A stretch of DNA of 64,000 nt, from the IMG/VR virus record IMGVR_UViG_3300024243_000005, positions 116,180 to 180,179 of that record. One strand, 5' to 3'. Below are positions 1 through 7,752 of this stretch, one piece after another (positions within the stretch are counted from its first letter, which is position 1; the number at the start of each line of letters is the position of its first letter). Position numbers and translations under genes: made by a program. The DNA is from a virus. The notes beneath the pieces are model-generated. The model saw nothing but the letters and a program-made list of their open reading frames with translations. It made no database searches and was not told the DNA's origin.

Positions 1-267
1 GGCGTGCAAGCTGCCCAGATTACCCACGCAGCAGGTGAGTCCAGCCCTGGCGACCTTGCCAGCGGCACCTACGCAGTCGTGCTAACCGTCCCTGACGAAG
101 CCGAGCTGCGTGCCCTCAGCGCCCGTCTACACACCAAAGAGATTCGCCACAGGACCATCTGTGAGAACGCACCTGCGTACGCTGGCCAGGCCATGGCCAT
201 CGGCGCCGAGCCTGCGCCCCGCAGCGTACTGAGGAGGCACTTCAGCAGCTTACCGCTGCTTCGATAA
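1..267 (+). CDS. Pth2-like peptidyl-tRNA hydrolase, C-terminal part (gene cut by window edge)
   Basis: The open frame has no stop between the window start and the TAA at 265-267, so the 5' end lies outside. The visible part has the layout of a Pth2 C-terminal half: a hydrophobic strand TYAVVLTVPDEAEL, then helix, then a strand ending AMAIGAEP, then a closing LPLL. Pth2 enzymes release peptides from peptidyl-tRNA. The position directly in front of two tRNA genes fits a translation-recycling role. Catalytic residues of the N-terminal half cannot be checked. A different alpha/beta protein is possible. Confidence 0.5.
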   Translation, partial: GVQAAQITHAAGESSPGDLASGTYAVVLTVPDEAELRALSARLHTKEIRHRTICENAPAYAGQAMAIGAEPAPRSVLRRHFSSLPLLR

Positions 268-277
268 GTAGTACCCC

Positions 278-363
278 GCGCGGGTAGCTCAGTGGTCAGA
301 GCGCTCCGTCCTGTCCTCGGACAGCAGACGGCGAGGTCGGAGGTTCAACTCCTCCCCCGCGCA
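278..363 (+). tRNA. tRNA-like gene with an enlarged anticodon arm
   Basis: The acceptor stem GCGCGGG/CCCGCGC, D stem GCTC/GAGC and T arm GGAGG-TTCAACT-CCTCC all pair perfectly. The anticodon region is about 13 nt too long. An outer stem CTCCG/CGGCG (one mismatch) or CCGTC/GACGG encloses a second hairpin, CTGTC-CTCG-GACAG. The amino acid cannot be assigned; a GTC triplet after a T would suit Asp if about 9-13 nt were removed. It could be an intron-containing tRNA, a degenerate tRNA or a tRNA mimic. Confidence 0.55.
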
Positions 364-426
364 CTCATTCCCCTCACGGGTGTAAGGCCCGATTACCTAG
401 TTTGACTCTGGGGAGGGGAGCCACAT

Positions 427-503
427 ACGCCTGTAGCTCCAAGCTGGCAGAGCGCCCGGACTAAGGTCCCGGGAGGTCGCAGGTTCGAACCCTGTCAGGC
501 GTA
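427..503 (+). tRNA. tRNA with an oversized (9-nt) anticodon loop
   Basis: Acceptor ACGCCTG/CAGGCGT, D stem GCTC/GAGC and T arm GCAGG-TTCGAAC-CCTGT are all well formed, and the variable loop is 5 nt. The anticodon stem CCCGG/CCGGG closes a 9-nt loop, ACTAAGGTC, instead of 7. If the only T followed by a triplet is taken as T33, the anticodon is AAG (Leu), possibly an expanded AAGG. Leu tRNAs normally have a long variable arm, so identity is uncertain. It ends one base before the stop codon of the opposing gene at 504. Confidence 0.7.
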
Positions 504-941
504 TCAGGAACCCAGGCTCTTGATGTAGAAGTAGGCCGCTGCAATCGCGGCGGGGATCATCCCTCCCAGCAAACCGTAGAGCCCCGACTTCGCCTGCAGC
601 CGTGCCACATCCACCTTCACCGCGTGGACGCTATCCTTCAATGCAGAGAGGGCGACTGTGAGCGCATCTGCACTCTCTTTGGCCGCTGTGGCTACCCCGG
701 CGTCCCCTTTGGCAAACGCAGCCTTCAGCTTCTCTACTGCCTTCCGTAGTTCTTCGGCAGCGGCCCGAATCTCAGCCACGTCCTCCTTATGCATGTCGAA
801 GATTTCTTCCTGGACCTGCGCAAACCACTCCAGGTAGTGCTGCACGTGCCGTGCCCACTCCTCCCACACGGGGAGATCCTTCTCACTCTTGATGGGCGGC
901 GGTGGTGGTAGAAGGAATTTACCGCTGTTCCTACGCGCCAC
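504..941 (-). CDS. Coiled-coil protein with C-terminal membrane segment
   Basis: About 145 aa. The start is uncertain: GTG at 941 has an AGG about 10 nt upstream, while TTG at 986 or GTG at 983 would extend it. The N-terminus carries a run of six prolines, followed by a long charged helix rich in E, K and A. A hydrophobic segment (YGLLGGMIPAAIAAAYFYI) lies close to the C-terminus, so it is probably C-terminally anchored. It overlaps the end of the cupin gene. No family recognised; holin- or spanin-like roles cannot be supported. Confidence 0.6.
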   Translation of the reverse strand: MARRNSGKFLLPPPPPIKSEKDLPVWEEWARHVQHYLEWFAQVQEEIFDMHKEDVAEIRAAAEELRKAVEKLKAAFAKGDAGVATAAKESADALTVALSALKDSVHAVKVDVARLQAKSGLYGLLGGMIPAAIAAAYFYIKSLGS

Positions 942-1350
942 CTGGTGCACCTGGGTAACCGTCGATTGAGGGCACAACGACACCAAGAATCCAGGTATCC
1001 TCTAGCGCCAACGCCCCGTGTCCCGTCTCTTTGTCCAAGTACAAGAAATCCCCCCGCTCCAGCACTTCGGTCTTCTTCTCCCCCGCTTCCGCGTACACCA
1101 CCTCAAGACGCCCGCTCAGAACGATGAGCCACTCCTGGGCTCTCTCGTGCTGATGACACGGCAGCTTGGTACCTTTGCTGAACAAGCACTTCTGAACCGC
1201 ACCATGGTGGTCATGCATCAGCCCATGACCAACCGCCGTGCCCCCCTCCACCTCATATTCAACAACGCTAGACATCGGCGTGGTCCCCTTGAGTTTCTTG
1301 GTCATAGCCGCCAATTCAGGCAACTTTGTCCCTGGCTTCGGAATGGGCAT
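931..1350 (-). CDS. Small cupin-domain protein
   Basis: 139 aa, start chosen at the ATG beginning MPIPKPG. Residues about 50-125 follow the cupin pattern: HDHHGAVQKCLFSKGTKLPCHQHERAQE is followed by a conserved GRLEVVY strand, then the second motif GDFLYLDKETGHGA. The HxH and E residues of motif 1 and the H of motif 2 would bind a metal. Cupins of this size act as small-molecule isomerases, dioxygenases or sensors; the substrate cannot be inferred. It lies downstream of a terminator at about 1.5 kb and so probably has its own promoter. Confidence 0.75.
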   Translation of the reverse strand: MPIPKPGTKLPELAAMTKKLKGTTPMSSVVEYEVEGGTAVGHGLMHDHHGAVQKCLFSKGTKLPCHQHERAQEWLIVLSGRLEVVYAEAGEKKTEVLERGDFLYLDKETGHGALALEDTWILGVVVPSIDGYPGAPGGA

Positions 1351-1470
1351 ATTCGGTGTTCCTACGTAGTCAGGTTCGTGTGCACGAAGGCTCCTGTTGT
1401 ACCCATGAATAATAGTATCTTCCGCCGAAGAATTCAAACACACAAGAAAATTACACGATATACGAGAACT

Positions 1471-1509
1471 AAAAAGAAAACCCCCAACGCAAGCCGATGC
1501 GCGGGGGTT
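1471..1509 (-). terminator. Rho-independent terminator, minus strand
   Basis: An inverted repeat AACCCCC ... GGGGGTT with an inner GCG/CGC extension is followed on the minus strand by TTTTCTTTTT. It sits about 60 nt downstream of the stop codon of the gene at 1566-1940 and separates that operon from the cupin gene. Confidence 0.8.
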
Positions 1510-1565
1510 CTCATCTACCAGGAAGCAGAACTTGAATGTCAGAGTGATAGACTTCGCACGGTGTG

Positions 1566-1940
1566 TCAAGGCTTGTTGACCAGGGATTCTTCATCCGTGG
1601 TGCGGTCTACAGAGAATACGACCCACTCATGTGGTGCGGTACAAACAAACATCTCCTCCGTCGTCTCAATGAAGGTCGCCGCTTCCGCAACGTAAGCCTC
1701 CTCCAACCACAGCAGCAACCCATCACTCGGCTTTTCATTCACACCCCAAACCAATGTACCAATCCCCGCAGTTGTAACGAGTACACGCTCGTGTAAACGC
1801 ACTTGGCCACTAGCGAAAGCTCTCTTCACAGCGGCAACATCATCAAACACCCACTTGACGGAGTGCTGTATGTTCATATCTTGCACCTCATCTATGTAGG
1901 TGACCGTGACCTGGGTACCCCTAACCCCCGGCGCAGCCAT
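1566..1940 (-). CDS. Hypothetical protein, 124 aa
   Basis: ATG start overlaps the end of the upstream gene by 20 nt. The protein is mixed alpha/beta with a QVTVTYIDEVQD strand near the N-terminus and WVVFSVD near the C-terminus. It has no cysteine cluster, membrane segment or recognised motif. It is the last gene of an operon starting near 4240 and is followed by the terminator at 1471-1509. Confidence 0.7.
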   Translation of the reverse strand: MAAPGVRGTQVTVTYIDEVQDMNIQHSVKWVFDDVAAVKRAFASGQVRLHERVLVTTAGIGTLVWGVNEKPSDGLLLWLEEAYVAEAATFIETTEEMFVCTAPHEWVVFSVDRTTDEESLVNKP

Positions 1941-2355
1941 CGTCAGTACCTGGGAAGCTATCGCCGTTTAGATTGAGCTTGACGTGGTCGAGGGGGCGCG
2001 GTATCGCGACCTCAACTATCACTGAGTCATGCACGTGTGCCACCACGTGCGCGTCCATCGCACCCTCCGCCGCTGGGTCAATGCCCACAATGACCTTGGT
2101 GTTCGCAGGAAGTATCTGCACCAATCCATCCTGGGGTGAGTTCCCAGGGGCAAGTACCACCTCGTACAGGCGATCACCCACATTGCCCCGTGTACCAAGG
2201 GGAAGCGCATCTTCGTACGCCACGGCCCTGAACTCTTCCACCGACGCGTACCTCGCAGCTAAGCCCAGGGCCTCCATCTCCGCCATGAAGTTCTTCGCGA
2301 ACAACGCACCATACGCCAGCGCTTGTGCTTGTGCAGCGTCGTCCGAGGTCCCCAT
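1921..2355 (-). CDS. Hypothetical protein, 144 aa
   Basis: The ATG at 2355 overlaps the TGA of the upstream methylase-like gene (TGATG), indicating translational coupling. An N-terminal helix (DDAAQAQALAYGALFAKNFMAEMEALG) is followed by beta-rich sequence with a VAHVHDSVIVEVAIPRP strand. Family not recognised. Confidence 0.7.
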   Translation of the reverse strand: MGTSDDAAQAQALAYGALFAKNFMAEMEALGLAARYASVEEFRAVAYEDALPLGTRGNVGDRLYEVVLAPGNSPQDGLVQILPANTKVIVGIDPAAEGAMDAHVVAHVHDSVIVEVAIPRPLDHVKLNLNGDSFPGTDDGCAGG

Positions 2356-2957
2356 CACCAATCCACCCATCCAATCTGAGGGGGTCCGTCGCTCCCTGGC
2401 TCGCGCCCATCCATCGTGAAAAAAGCGTACTCCGCGCTGTCGTTGCCCTTCTCATCAAAGCTGGGCCTGGGGCGGATGACATCCACGTTGAGTAAATTGA
2501 TCTCATTCCACAGGTCAACGCGGCAGTTCGCGCCGAGAACGCTGAGGCGCATCAAGTAGAACATCAGAGACGTGGGCTTCGCCAGGAGCGTATGGCTCTT
2601 GCGGATAAACCTCTCCGCGTACGTGAAGGGAGGGTTGCCTGGTACGAAGTCGAAACGCGTGCGCGTATTCCACAGGAGGAAGTCGGCGTAGACGCGCCGC
2701 ACCCCTTGTGCGCCCCCAGTCATGGAGTGTCGGAATCGCTCCACCCCGATAGGGCTCTCCTCCATGTTGCGACAGTAAATCTGGGATATGCGCGCAAAGG
2801 GCGCCGGGCCACAACCGGGTTCCAGCACACGCTTTACGCGGTAAAGCTGCTCCCCACGGCGCTCTGCCAGCATTGTGTAACCTGCGTGCACCAACGCAGG
2901 AGGGGTCAGGTACACATCCCCAAGCTCGGATTGTTTCTTCCTGTTTTTGCTACTCAT
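2355..2957 (-). CDS. DNA N6-adenine methyltransferase-like protein
   Basis: 200 aa. Motif I, VLEPGCGPAPFA, is the SAM-binding loop. Motif IV, NPPF, follows at about residue 108 and is the catalytic signature of amino-methylating DNA methyltransferases. The N-terminal YLTPPALV segment resembles the TPP/TP-containing start seen in this class. It lacks an obvious target-recognition domain, so it is small for the family and may be an orphan phage methylase. Start ATG overlaps the stop of the 428-aa gene upstream (4-nt overlap). It also contains one TTTACGCGGTAAA palindrome (2833-2845). Confidence 0.75.
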   Translation of the reverse strand: MSSKNRKKQSELGDVYLTPPALVHAGYTMLAERRGEQLYRVKRVLEPGCGPAPFARISQIYCRNMEESPIGVERFRHSMTGGAQGVRRVYADFLLWNTRTRFDFVPGNPPFTYAERFIRKSHTLLAKPTSLMFYLMRLSVLGANCRVDLWNEINLLNVDVIRPRPSFDEKGNDSAEYAFFTMDGREPGSDGPPQIGWVDW

Positions 2958-4240
2958 TTTGCCACTTTATCATGGTTCTCCGACCGGCGCGTAGACGGGA
3001 TGTATGGTGCATCGTCTGGACCTCGTGTATGATCCGCCACCCTCGTCACCAGCACCGCCATCCACTCGTCGGGCCGCTTACGCCGCACACCCCGCTTCCA
3101 CAACGCAGACGCCAACGACCCTGTCGGCTCCATGGTCTCGAAGATGTGGTACTTCTTCTTTGATGCTACCCGGGGCTTCTCCAGCCACGCACGCGTGTCC
3201 TCACCCAAAGGAAGGGGTCCACGTCGAACGCGGATGCGATCATGCGCCCGCACATCGTACTGATACGCCTGCAGAATGCGGAAGTCAGCCTCCTTTTTCA
3301 CCTTGCGGGTCACCTCTTGAATCACCTGGTCTCGCATCACGACGGTGTAGTACGGTGGTGGCATCACCCGACCACGTATTGTGTTCTTCTTCCTAAACGA
3401 TTGTACGATACGCCGATGCGCCTGCTTGCCGTGTTTGGTCTCCAAAACCGTCTTGTGATCATTCAACCACTGCACGATGTGGGGCACGATAGTGTTCGTC
3501 CCCGTGAGGGGATACTGCCGGGAGGGCTTCAACTCGTGGCCTTTATAACGCTCAACAACCGGAGCCATGCGATGTGCATACTGCTGACGACTACCTTCAA
3601 CAACACCCGCAGGGACAGACATCTCGTTGTCTAAATCTTCAAACGAAACCAGGGACACAATGTCTCCCTCCGACGTGATCAGGTGCCCATACAGCTCCCC
3701 ATCCCCAAAACGTGCAGTACCAAACGACGTGGGGCCAGGGGGCTGAGTCCAACACTCTACACCGTTGAGGTCCATACTGAAGCCCGCAGACGTAAACTCG
3801 TCGTACCCCAAGTAAAGCGTGGAGAATGGCATCTCCTTACTCAGTTCATTCCACACGAAAATATCGTCATACGTTCTCTTGGCCGCTTCCTTCACAACAG
3901 CGGCGGGCAGCGTTGGCATCACACCACCGCGCGCACGGTCTTCCACGCTCTTAGGGTGTAGCTGAACCACCAGGTCATCCCGAGCAAGAAGAAGCGCAGC
4001 ATATGCTGACTCGTACAGGCGCGCGGGTACCTCGATGATGTGTGCACGCCGTAGTAGCTCTCCAACGAACTTCACGGTGTCTCTTGCCTCTGTAGCGGCA
4101 TGCGTATGGAACTTCTCGTCCTTGACGGCACCCCACTGTACGTACATCCCCCTTGTGGAGAGGAAGCGCTGCACAATCCCAGAGTGACCGACGTCCCTGG
4201 AAAAACTCTTCATCCCTTCCGGAAGTAACGCTTTGCCCAT
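2954..4240 (-). CDS. Large hypothetical protein, 428 aa
   Basis: The ATG at 4240 has a strong GGAGGAGGTGAG ribosome-binding site. The sequence has no cysteine cluster or membrane segment. The C-terminal third is very basic (KKKYHIFETMEP, RRKRPDEW), suggesting nucleic-acid contact, but no family was recognised. It is the first gene of the minus-strand operon running to 1566 and includes the methylase-like gene. Confidence 0.7.
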   Translation of the reverse strand: MGKALLPEGMKSFSRDVGHSGIVQRFLSTRGMYVQWGAVKDEKFHTHAATEARDTVKFVGELLRRAHIIEVPARLYESAYAALLLARDDLVVQLHPKSVEDRARGGVMPTLPAAVVKEAAKRTYDDIFVWNELSKEMPFSTLYLGYDEFTSAGFSMDLNGVECWTQPPGPTSFGTARFGDGELYGHLITSEGDIVSLVSFEDLDNEMSVPAGVVEGSRQQYAHRMAPVVERYKGHELKPSRQYPLTGTNTIVPHIVQWLNDHKTVLETKHGKQAHRRIVQSFRKKNTIRGRVMPPPYYTVVMRDQVIQEVTRKVKKEADFRILQAYQYDVRAHDRIRVRRGPLPLGEDTRAWLEKPRVASKKKYHIFETMEPTGSLASALWKRGVRRKRPDEWMAVLVTRVADHTRGPDDAPYIPSTRRSENHDKVAK

Positions 4241-4271
4241 CTCACCTCCTCCATGCTACTTTAAATTCATC

Positions 4272-4661
4272 ATGTACATCTGGTACCCAGGACGACCTCC
4301 CGAATGCACCCCCGAACTGCTCCAACACCTCACCACTGTGCTGGAGTTATTCGACGACCTCGTAGCGCATCGAGACAGTGTGCACCTGGACGCCATTAAC
4401 AGGCAGTTCGGCCTCATGTGTGCCCTCGTAGGTGCTGAACAAGACGCCTGCCTTGACAGCGACCTGAGCCTGCGGGACTTCCGCATGTTCTGCGAACAGG
4501 TCCCACAAGCCACCGCGCTCATGTACACCCACGAGGACTGGAAAGCACTGTTCGAAATATCCGTGGGCGTCACCGACCTGCACCAATCCCTGGAGATTGA
4601 CCATGCCCACACCTGCCCCACCCCCGAAGTTGCCAGCACGGGAGCCACCGCCACCAACTGA
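4272..4661 (+). CDS. Hypothetical helical protein, 129 aa
   Basis: Plus-strand gene divergent from the 4240 operon. The start ATG (MYIWYPGRPPE) has no clear Shine-Dalgarno sequence. The protein is mostly helical (LLQHLTTVLELFDDLVAHRD; DLSLRDFRMFCEQV). An opposing minus-strand reading (4347-4718) has a low-complexity glycine-rich composition and was judged less likely. Strand choice is an inference. Confidence 0.5.
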   Translation: MYIWYPGRPPECTPELLQHLTTVLELFDDLVAHRDSVHLDAINRQFGLMCALVGAEQDACLDSDLSLRDFRMFCEQVPQATALMYTHEDWKALFEISVGVTDLHQSLEIDHAHTCPTPEVASTGATATN

Positions 4662-4779
4662 GCCAGGGCCTACCGTGACCCCTGCGTCCCAAGCCAAGAA
4701 CAAGGGCTTGCGCGCCACGACCCCCAGAGAGGAGGATCGTGCACGCTACACCCGCACCACCGGAAGAGACCTGGGCTAA
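4603..4779 (+). CDS. Proline-rich small protein, 58 aa
   Basis: Overlaps the end of the preceding plus-strand gene in another frame. The N-terminal half is dominated by Pro, Ala and Thr (MPTPAPPPKLPAREPPPPTE) and the C-terminal half is basic. No function recognised. It ends convergently with the minus-strand gene at 4776. Confidence 0.4.
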   Translation: MPTPAPPPKLPAREPPPPTEPGPTVTPASQAKNKGLRATTPREEDRARYTRTTGRDLG

Positions 4780-5123
4780 GCGTCCTTCCCCTTCAGCTCC
4801 CCGTCCTCTTCCTTCAACCACTCGAACACCGCTGACCGCGCCTTAAAGGTCTGCCGAACCCACAACGCCGTCTTCAGGTACGCCGATGTGAGGTCCTCAC
4901 GCGTGCGTGCATTCACGGGAGCAATCAGCAGCGAATACTGCCCATTCAACAGAAACACTGCACGGAAGCGGTCCTCCGCTGCGTTACTGAACAGCGCCCC
5001 TTGACCGTCTTCCAGCGTAATGTTGTTCTCCGCGAGCACCGTCTGCAGCCGCGTCTGCGACACATACCGCAGGTCTGTATTCGGCATCCAATCAATCATG
5101 TTCACCGGAATTCTGCCGCCCAT
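4776..5123 (-). CDS. Hypothetical protein, 116 aa
   Basis: The ATG at 5123 is preferred because AGAGGTG lies 5 nt upstream; a GTG at 5129 overlapping the upstream TGA is the alternative. Starts MGGRIPVNMIDWMPN. Predicted mixed alpha/beta with a charged C-terminus. Family not recognised. Coupled to the zinc-ribbon gene upstream. Confidence 0.7.
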   Translation of the reverse strand: MGGRIPVNMIDWMPNTDLRYVSQTRLQTVLAENNITLEDGQGALFSNAAEDRFRAVFLLNGQYSLLIAPVNARTREDLTSAYLKTALWVRQTFKARSAVFEWLKEEDGELKGKDA

Positions 5124-5125
5124 TT

Positions 5126-5542
5126 TCACACCTCTTCAAGTTTGATGAGGGCGTATACCTCCACCCACTTCTTCCCACACCCAGGACAGCGTACACCTCC
5201 GCGAAGCTGCGCTTCAGGGAATTGGACCAGCTCCTCGCTGACAAGGCCACCCTTACCGCAGTACGGACACTTTGTAGGTTCTTTGAGATACTTCTCGTAG
5301 GCCGCTGTACCCAAGACACGTAGCTTGAACCGTGTCACGAGAACTGCTTCTGTGCCCACCCAGTCAACGATGAGCTGTATTTTGCACGTGGGGCAACGAA
5401 GGATAAACCCCTCCGTAATGTGTACTGTACCGTCGTCCTGTCGCCAAAGTCGTCTGTTGGTCCTTGGGCCAGGAATATCAGCGCCACAATCTGGACACTT
5501 GGCGCGGTGTATACTTCCTTGCGTAGTCCTCGGTGCTGTCAT
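5126..5542 (-). CDS. Zinc-ribbon protein with four CxxC knuckles
   Basis: 138 aa, ATG at 5542 with GGAGGTGCG upstream. Two zinc ribbons can be traced: CPDCG paired with CPTC, then CPYCG paired with CPGCG about 30 residues apart. The C-terminus VEVYALIKLEEV looks like the final ribbon strand. Such proteins may bind nucleic acid or mediate protein contacts; no specific function is supported. Confidence 0.75.
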   Translation of the reverse strand: MTAPRTTQGSIHRAKCPDCGADIPGPRTNRRLWRQDDGTVHITEGFILRCPTCKIQLIVDWVGTEAVLVTRFKLRVLGTAAYEKYLKEPTKCPYCGKGGLVSEELVQFPEAQLRGGVRCPGCGKKWVEVYALIKLEEV

Positions 5543-5544
5543 CG

Positions 5545-6023
5545 CACCTCCAACACGTGCTTCATACTCCTCCTCTTTTTTTGATAAACACATCCCGTGT
5601 AGCCAGATTAGATCTGGGTCCGAGGTTCCTATCGGGCAACGAACCCCGGGAGGGGCATCATGGAGTTGTTTCTGGTGGGCGCTCCATGAACACAAGCCTG
5701 CGCATCTGACCCTAACGCGTACAACATGGCAGCAGCAGCAGCCGCCCACCTACCTACGTGTGTGAATCATTCCTTAATTCGTGCCTCGGGGGCGCCAGTG
5801 GAATGGCGCCTACGTAGTGTCAGCGTTACGCTAACGACGCTTTCGCAACGAAAGATTCACGGCGAAGATTCTCGCCTTCTTCCACCTAATGTACAGCCTG
5901 GGTGTGGCCACGCCCTGCTACGAGGCATTACCCTCGTGGTGCACGGTGAGTCACTATACGGCAGTGAACTCCGCGCTCATCCCCCGCCCTGCCACACCCC
6001 TTGTTGCGCTGTACACCAAGACC
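5545..6023. other. 480-bp region without genes, hairpin-rich
   Basis: No convincing reading frame. It contains CATGGAG...CTCCATG (5659-5690 area), GGCGCC...GGCGCC, GTCAGCG-TTA-CGCTAAC and CTTTCG-CAA-CGAAAG. The last two are short stems with three-base loops like those of the 29.7-32.1 kb region, and the third pairs fully only on the minus strand, through a G-U pair. It may be a structured leader or small RNA, or an operon control region. Confidence 0.4.
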
Positions 6024-6503
6024 TTAAATCAACAGCAGCTCTTCGTGGGGGAAGTACCCCACCTCCTCGGCGCCCATGATCAGGGACAGCTCCTCACCGT
6101 CCGTGACGAACTCAAAGTTCATGTCGCTGTCACGACGCACCAAGGACCCCACTGCGCTGTAGAGCGCCTCGTTGCACGCACGCCTCAGCTCTGCGACGGG
6201 CGGATTGTAGTCCGACGCCTCCATGCCGTAGAACGTCGAGTAGCGCATGTCGTTGGGGTCAAACGGGACCGTCTTCGCAGCAGCGACGCTCGCCGACATG
6301 TACCCAGTGTCGTTACGCACCAATCGACAGACCACCGTGGGGCCATCCAAGGCGAACACGGGGGTGTAGAACTCGTCGATGAAGTGGTACAACCGCGCCC
6401 AATTCTGCCACGCCTTGACCTGCGCCTGCACAGCGTCCAGGGTGGTGTCTGCCAGCTTGCGCCACACCGACACTGGAACCGAGATAACCTTCTGTTTTGT
6501 CAT
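6024..6503 (-). CDS. Hypothetical protein, 159 aa
   Basis: ATG start with GAGGAGAGCGAC upstream. N-terminal beta strand followed by helices (VSVWRKLADTTLDAVQAQVK), acidic C-terminus ending PHEELLLI. No cysteine cluster. Family not recognised. Confidence 0.75.
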   Translation of the reverse strand: MTKQKVISVPVSVWRKLADTTLDAVQAQVKAWQNWARLYHFIDEFYTPVFALDGPTVVCRLVRNDTGYMSASVAAAKTVPFDPNDMRYSTFYGMEASDYNPPVAELRRACNEALYSAVGSLVRRDSDMNFEFVTDGEELSLIMGAEEVGYFPHEELLLI

Positions 6504-6530
6504 GTCGCTCTCCTCGTTTGTCTCAGCATA

Positions 6531-6785
6531 TCATTTACCAGAAGGTGTTGTACCCAAAGATGGGTACAGGACGCCCACTGTGGTGATGGGTGCTTTCAAC
6601 AGCTCCTCGGACTCCATCATCCCGGGGACACTCGTGCAGTACACGGGGTCATGCTTTGCGCTACGCCCTGCGCAGTAGCTGCACATGTAATCACCCACCA
6701 AGGTACACCGTGTATTCCTGGGCAGGGTTCTGAATTGTCCTACATGGTTGAGTACCGGAATCCGTCCGTTGTCAGTCGTTGCCAT
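6531..6785 (-). CDS. Small cysteine-containing protein, 84 aa
   Basis: Starts MATTDNGRIPVLNH. Contains CSYCAGRSAKHDPVYC, a possible single zinc-binding knuckle. Overlaps the end of the 60-aa gene upstream by 14 nt. Unrecognised. Confidence 0.7.
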   Translation of the reverse strand: MATTDNGRIPVLNHVGQFRTLPRNTRCTLVGDYMCSYCAGRSAKHDPVYCTSVPGMMESEELLKAPITTVGVLYPSLGTTPSGK

Positions 6786-6954
6786 CTTCGTTCCCTGGAA
6801 TCACCACTATCACAGTGGCGTCCTTGTCGCTCGGTGGTGGATAGATCACGGCAACGCCGCGCCCACCCTCTTCAGGTGCAGCTTCGTCCGGTACCGGGGG
6901 GTACGGGTACTGATCTTCAATGTATACGTACGGCTGGTCCATGTTGTTACCCAT
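6772..6954 (-). CDS. Acidic proline-rich small protein, 60 aa
   Basis: The ATG at 6954 begins just downstream of tRNA-Ala on the same strand, so the two may share a transcript. Composition is YPPV/DEAAPEE-rich with a valine strand (ATVIVVIP). Unrecognised. Confidence 0.6.
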   Translation of the reverse strand: MGNNMDQPYVYIEDQYPYPPVPDEAAPEEGGRGVAVIYPPPSDKDATVIVVIPGNEDGND

Positions 6955-6955
6955 G

Positions 6956-7028
6956 TGGAGGATAAGGGACTCGAACCCTCGACCCCGGGCTTGCAAAGCC
7001 CATGCTCTCCCAACTGAGCTAACCCCCC
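6956..7028 (-). tRNA. tRNA-Ala (TGC)
   Basis: Complete cloverleaf on the minus strand: acceptor GGGGGGT/ATCCTCC with two G-T pairs, D stem GCTC/GAGC, anticodon loop TTTGCAA on a GGGC/GCCC stem, and T loop TTCGAGT. Anticodon TGC reads GCN Ala codons. No CCA is encoded. Confidence 0.9.
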
Positions 7029-7099
7029 CGAAAAAACCCGTGCACGTTACACGGGGCGCATCTCTTGTACATGATTGACCAGAGGCGTCCCTCTCATGG

Positions 7100-7171
7100 C
7101 TGGGGCAGGAGGATTCGAACCTCCGAATGCGGGCACCAAAAACCCGTGACTTACCACTTGTCGACGCCCCA
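7100..7171 (-). tRNA. tRNA-Gln (TTG)
   Basis: Minus-strand cloverleaf with acceptor TGGGGCG/TGCCCCA, anticodon stem CGGGT/GCCCG, loop TTTTGGT with anticodon TTG, and T arm GGAGG-TTCGAAT-CCTCC. The overall sequence resembles bacterial tRNA-Gln. It lies 70 nt upstream of tRNA-Ala, probably cotranscribed. Confidence 0.9.
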
Positions 7172-7357
7172 AAAAACGCAATGTATCACACTCCTTCCTG
7201 ATTTTGGGCTCCTCACCGCCGGGCCTCCCTGCAGCTACCCTGTCGGCCTTCTCAGACGAGATCCGAAGGAACAAAAAATGAAAGACGTTGCGCCTCTCTG
7301 CTCACATGAGCTTAACGAAAGAATGTAACTACGAGCTACGTGATTTCTTATACCAGT

Positions 7358-7627
7358 TTACCGCGTAAATTCGAGAACTGTTGAGGGTGTGGTGAACCCC
7401 GGGACGACGGCGCTTGTCACGCCCGTGATGTGCCGCCCCGGGAGAGGGTCGCACCCTCGATGTCCTGGCGTGGGAGGCCAGTATTGAGGGGTCACCTCTA
7501 CTACGCCATCGTGACTCTCCCGGGGGACCCAGCTATTGGCCCATGCGGTTTTTCCGAGTTGAGTCGCCTGCAACGCAAGCACTATCCACCACGAAAATAG
7601 CAATGCGCTCACCAGAACAAGGATCAT
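7358..7627 (-). CDS. Small membrane-anchored protein, 89 aa
   Basis: Strong GGGAGGTGAGCC site before ATG. Residues 1-20 (MILVLVSALLFSWWIVLALQ) form a signal anchor, followed by a soluble tail. No lipobox cysteine. The last codons overlap a TTTACCGCGTAAA palindrome (7357-7369). Possibly a periplasm-facing phage membrane protein; function unknown. Confidence 0.7.
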   Translation of the reverse strand: MILVLVSALLFSWWIVLALQATQLGKTAWANSWVPRESHDGVVEVTPQYWPPTPGHRGCDPLPGRHITGVTSAVVPGFTTPSTVLEFTR

Positions 7628-7752
7628 GGCTCACCTCCCTGGTGTGTTAAGGGTTGGACTACTCATTTGCAATTACCTGCATCATCTCCTCTGCGCGACA
7701 GCGAAACCTGGAAACTCTCGGCCCCGATTAGGTGCCTACCCAGGATGACCCG

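Noticed and set aside
1018-1695. Plus-strand 225-codon frame over the cupin gene and terminator
   Set aside because: Antisense shadow of a gene with clear cupin motifs; it also crosses a terminator hairpin.
5889-6965. Plus-strand 358-codon frame
   Set aside because: Overlaps antisense three minus-strand genes with good ribosome-binding sites and runs to the edge of tRNA-Ala; composition is that of a reverse complement (His/Arg/Val-rich).
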